This document shows, in pieces, positions 5,351 through 6,214 of a stretch of 6,214 nucleotides of DNA; the first letter of the stretch is position 1, and each line of letters begins with the position of its first letter. The position numbers were made by a program, and so were the translations under genes. The stretch is from Brevundimonas sp. (GTDB taxonomy: Bacteria; Pseudomonadota; Alphaproteobacteria; Caulobacterales; Caulobacteraceae): contig JADCBH010000139.1 of assembly GCA_020253595.1 (NCBI GenBank), forward strand, positions 1 to 6,214. Reading direction: 5' to 3'. Under the pieces are notes generated by a model that worked only from the letters and a program-made list of their open reading frames with translations, made no database searches and had not been told where the DNA came from.

Positions 5351-5356
5351 TAGGCC

Positions 5357-5932
5357 TTACGCCTCGGTCTTCTCTTCCTCGGCAGCGCCCTCGGCGGGGG
5401 CCTCTTCGACGGCGACTTCGGCCGAGCTTTCAGCCTCGGCCGCCGGGGCTTCCTCAGCGGCAGGCTCTTCCACGGGGGCCGGAGCCGCGGCGGCGGCAGC
5501 AGCAGCGGCAGCAGCCTCTTCCTTGGCGCGCGCAGCGGCCTCGGCGGCTTCGATCTTGGCGGCGGCCTCAGCCTCGGCGCGGTCGGCTTCGCGCTGGGCG
5601 CGCTCGGCCATACGCTCCTGGGCCTTCTTGCCCGGCTCGCCCTTCTTGGGGTTGTTGCCCTGGGTCCACTTGACCTTGGCCGACAGGGTCTCGTCCTGGC
5701 TCAGGAAGCGAGCGACGCGGTCGGTCGGCTGGGCACCCTTGGTCAGCCATTCGGCGATCCGGTCGGCCTTCAGCGTCACGCGCGGGGTGGCACCGTCCTT
5801 GGGCAGCATCGGGTTGTAGGTGCCCACGCGCTCCAGGAACTTGCCGTCGCGCGGCGAGTGCGCGTCGGCGATGACGATGTAGTAGTAGGGGCGCTTCTTG
5901 GCGCCGCCGCGGGCCAGACGAATCTTCAGCAT
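5357..5932 (-). CDS. rpsP: 30S ribosomal protein S16 with long Ala/Glu-rich C-terminal extension
   Basis: Residues 1-85 are the S16 core: MLKIRLARGGAKKRPYYYIV, then DGKFLERVGTYNP (29-41), DRIAEWLTKGAQPTDRV (57-73) and FLSQ (76-79). S16 is an early-binding protein needed for assembly of the 30S body. Family members in E. coli have about 82 residues; this one has 191. The extension has a basic stretch (about 86-105), a probable helix or coiled coil rich in Ala, Glu and Arg (about 104-139), a run of 11 alanines (140-150) and an acidic Pro/Ala/Glu tail (151-191). Extended S16 tails are common in alphaproteobacteria. The start at 5932 has a purine-rich AGAAAGAGA ahead but no strong Shine-Dalgarno. 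It follows ffh by 21 bases and heads toward rimM. Confidence 0.97.
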   Translation of the reverse strand: MLKIRLARGGAKKRPYYYIVIADAHSPRDGKFLERVGTYNPMLPKDGATPRVTLKADRIAEWLTKGAQPTDRVARFLSQDETLSAKVKWTQGNNPKKGEPGKKAQERMAERAQREADRAEAEAAAKIEAAEAAARAKEEAAAAAAAAAAAPAPVEEPAAEEAPAAEAESSAEVAVEEAPAEGAAEEEKTEA

Positions 5933-5953
5933 TGTCAGTCTCTTTCTAGGAAA

Positions 5954-6214
5954 TCAGTTCGGTTTCTTGGGGAGGCCCGGCAGACCAGGCAGGCCTCCCG
6001 GCAGTTGTCCGCCGCCCAGGCCGGCGAGCCGGTCCTGGAGGGCTTTCATCTCTTCGGGGCTCGGCTCGGGCATGCGCCCGCCGCCCAACGCCTTCAGGCG
6101 ATCTGTGCTGGGCGCGCCGCCCATTCCGGGCATGCCGCCCATGCCCAGGCCACCCATCATGGCGGCCATCTTCTGCATGTTGCCGCGGCCGCCGCGCGAC
6201 AGCGACTTGACCAG
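5954..6214 (-). CDS. ffh: signal recognition particle protein Ffh, C-terminal end (partial)
   Basis: The frame is open at the right window edge; 86 residues and a stop are visible. LVKSLSRGGRGNMQKMAAMM is the end of the methionine-rich M domain, which binds 4.5S RNA and the signal peptide. A flexible Gly/Met/Pro-rich tail follows (MGGLGMGGMPGMGGAP) and ends GLPGLPKKPN. The GTPase NG domain lies outside the window. Identification rests on the methionine/glycine-rich tail together with its position just before rpsP, the usual ffh-rpsP-rimM order. A shorter reading from the ATG at 6178 as a separate small protein is unnecessary because the frame continues upstream without a stop. Confidence 0.88.
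   Translation of the reverse strand: MVKSLSRGGRGNMQKMAAMMGGLGMGGMPGMGGAPSTDRLKALGGGRMPEPSPEEMKALQDRLAGLGGGQLPGGLPGLPGLPKKPN

Noticed and set aside
5480..5520. Triplet-rich GCN tract as a possible microsatellite
   Set aside because: It encodes the S16 alanine run with mixed GCT, GCC and GCG codons, so it is not a pure repeat prone to slippage.
5262..5819. Plus-strand Ser/Ala-rich open frame
   Set aside because: It is the antisense of the rpsP Ala/Glu extension and a repeat copy.
1..6214. Defence system, CRISPR array, prophage or integron
   Set aside because: Every gene of appreciable size is a recognisable core or small envelope gene; no spaced direct repeats, nucleases, integrases or transposases were seen.

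Overview
This is a GC-rich, densely packed chromosomal window carrying conserved housekeeping genes. The protein sequences (ArgH, RimM, an S16 with a long Ala/Glu tail, a Gly/Met-rich Ffh tail, and a DUF1508 protein) look alphaproteobacterial, and most like Caulobacterales such as Brevundimonas. That assignment is from memory of the families, not from a search. I see no tRNA, rRNA, CRISPR array, phage genes, transposase or recognisable defence system.

Layout. Positions 1-851 (minus strand) hold a two-gene unit: a BolA/IbaG-type protein, then a truncated-by-the-window aldo/keto reductase-like protein that has lost most of its catalytic residues. A 101-bp divergent gap leads to a small Ala/Glu-rich lipoprotein (plus, 953-1279). 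This converges with a membrane-anchored TlpA-type thioredoxin (minus, 1287-1916). The tlpA start codon overlaps that of argH (plus, 1915-3330) head to head inside one CATG. argH is followed 11 bases later by a small LptM-like lipoprotein (plus, 3342-3581). A Nu-class-like glutathione S-transferase (minus, 3636-4343) and a 59-residue DUF1508 protein with a GTG start (plus, 4484-4663) fill the middle.

The right part is the ffh-rpsP-rimM operon, read on the minus strand from 6214 to 4667. Between rpsP and rimM sit two inverted copies of a 52-bp palindromic repeat. Their variable internal hairpin differs at three base pairs, and all three changes are compensatory. The repeat copy next to rimM also supplies rimM's likely ribosome binding site, ahead of a TTG start. 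rimM and the DUF1508 gene end three bases apart inside a perfect 9-bp inverted repeat containing both stop codons.

Neither lysA (often found after argH and the small lipoprotein) nor trmD (often found after rimM) is in its expected place. Positions 3582-4666 may therefore be a junction joining two formerly separate conserved neighbourhoods. The items most worth a second look are the covarying repeat pair with its effect on rimM, the catalytically degenerate reductase coupled to bolA, and the overlapping tlpA/argH starts. Otherwise the window is ordinary core genome.
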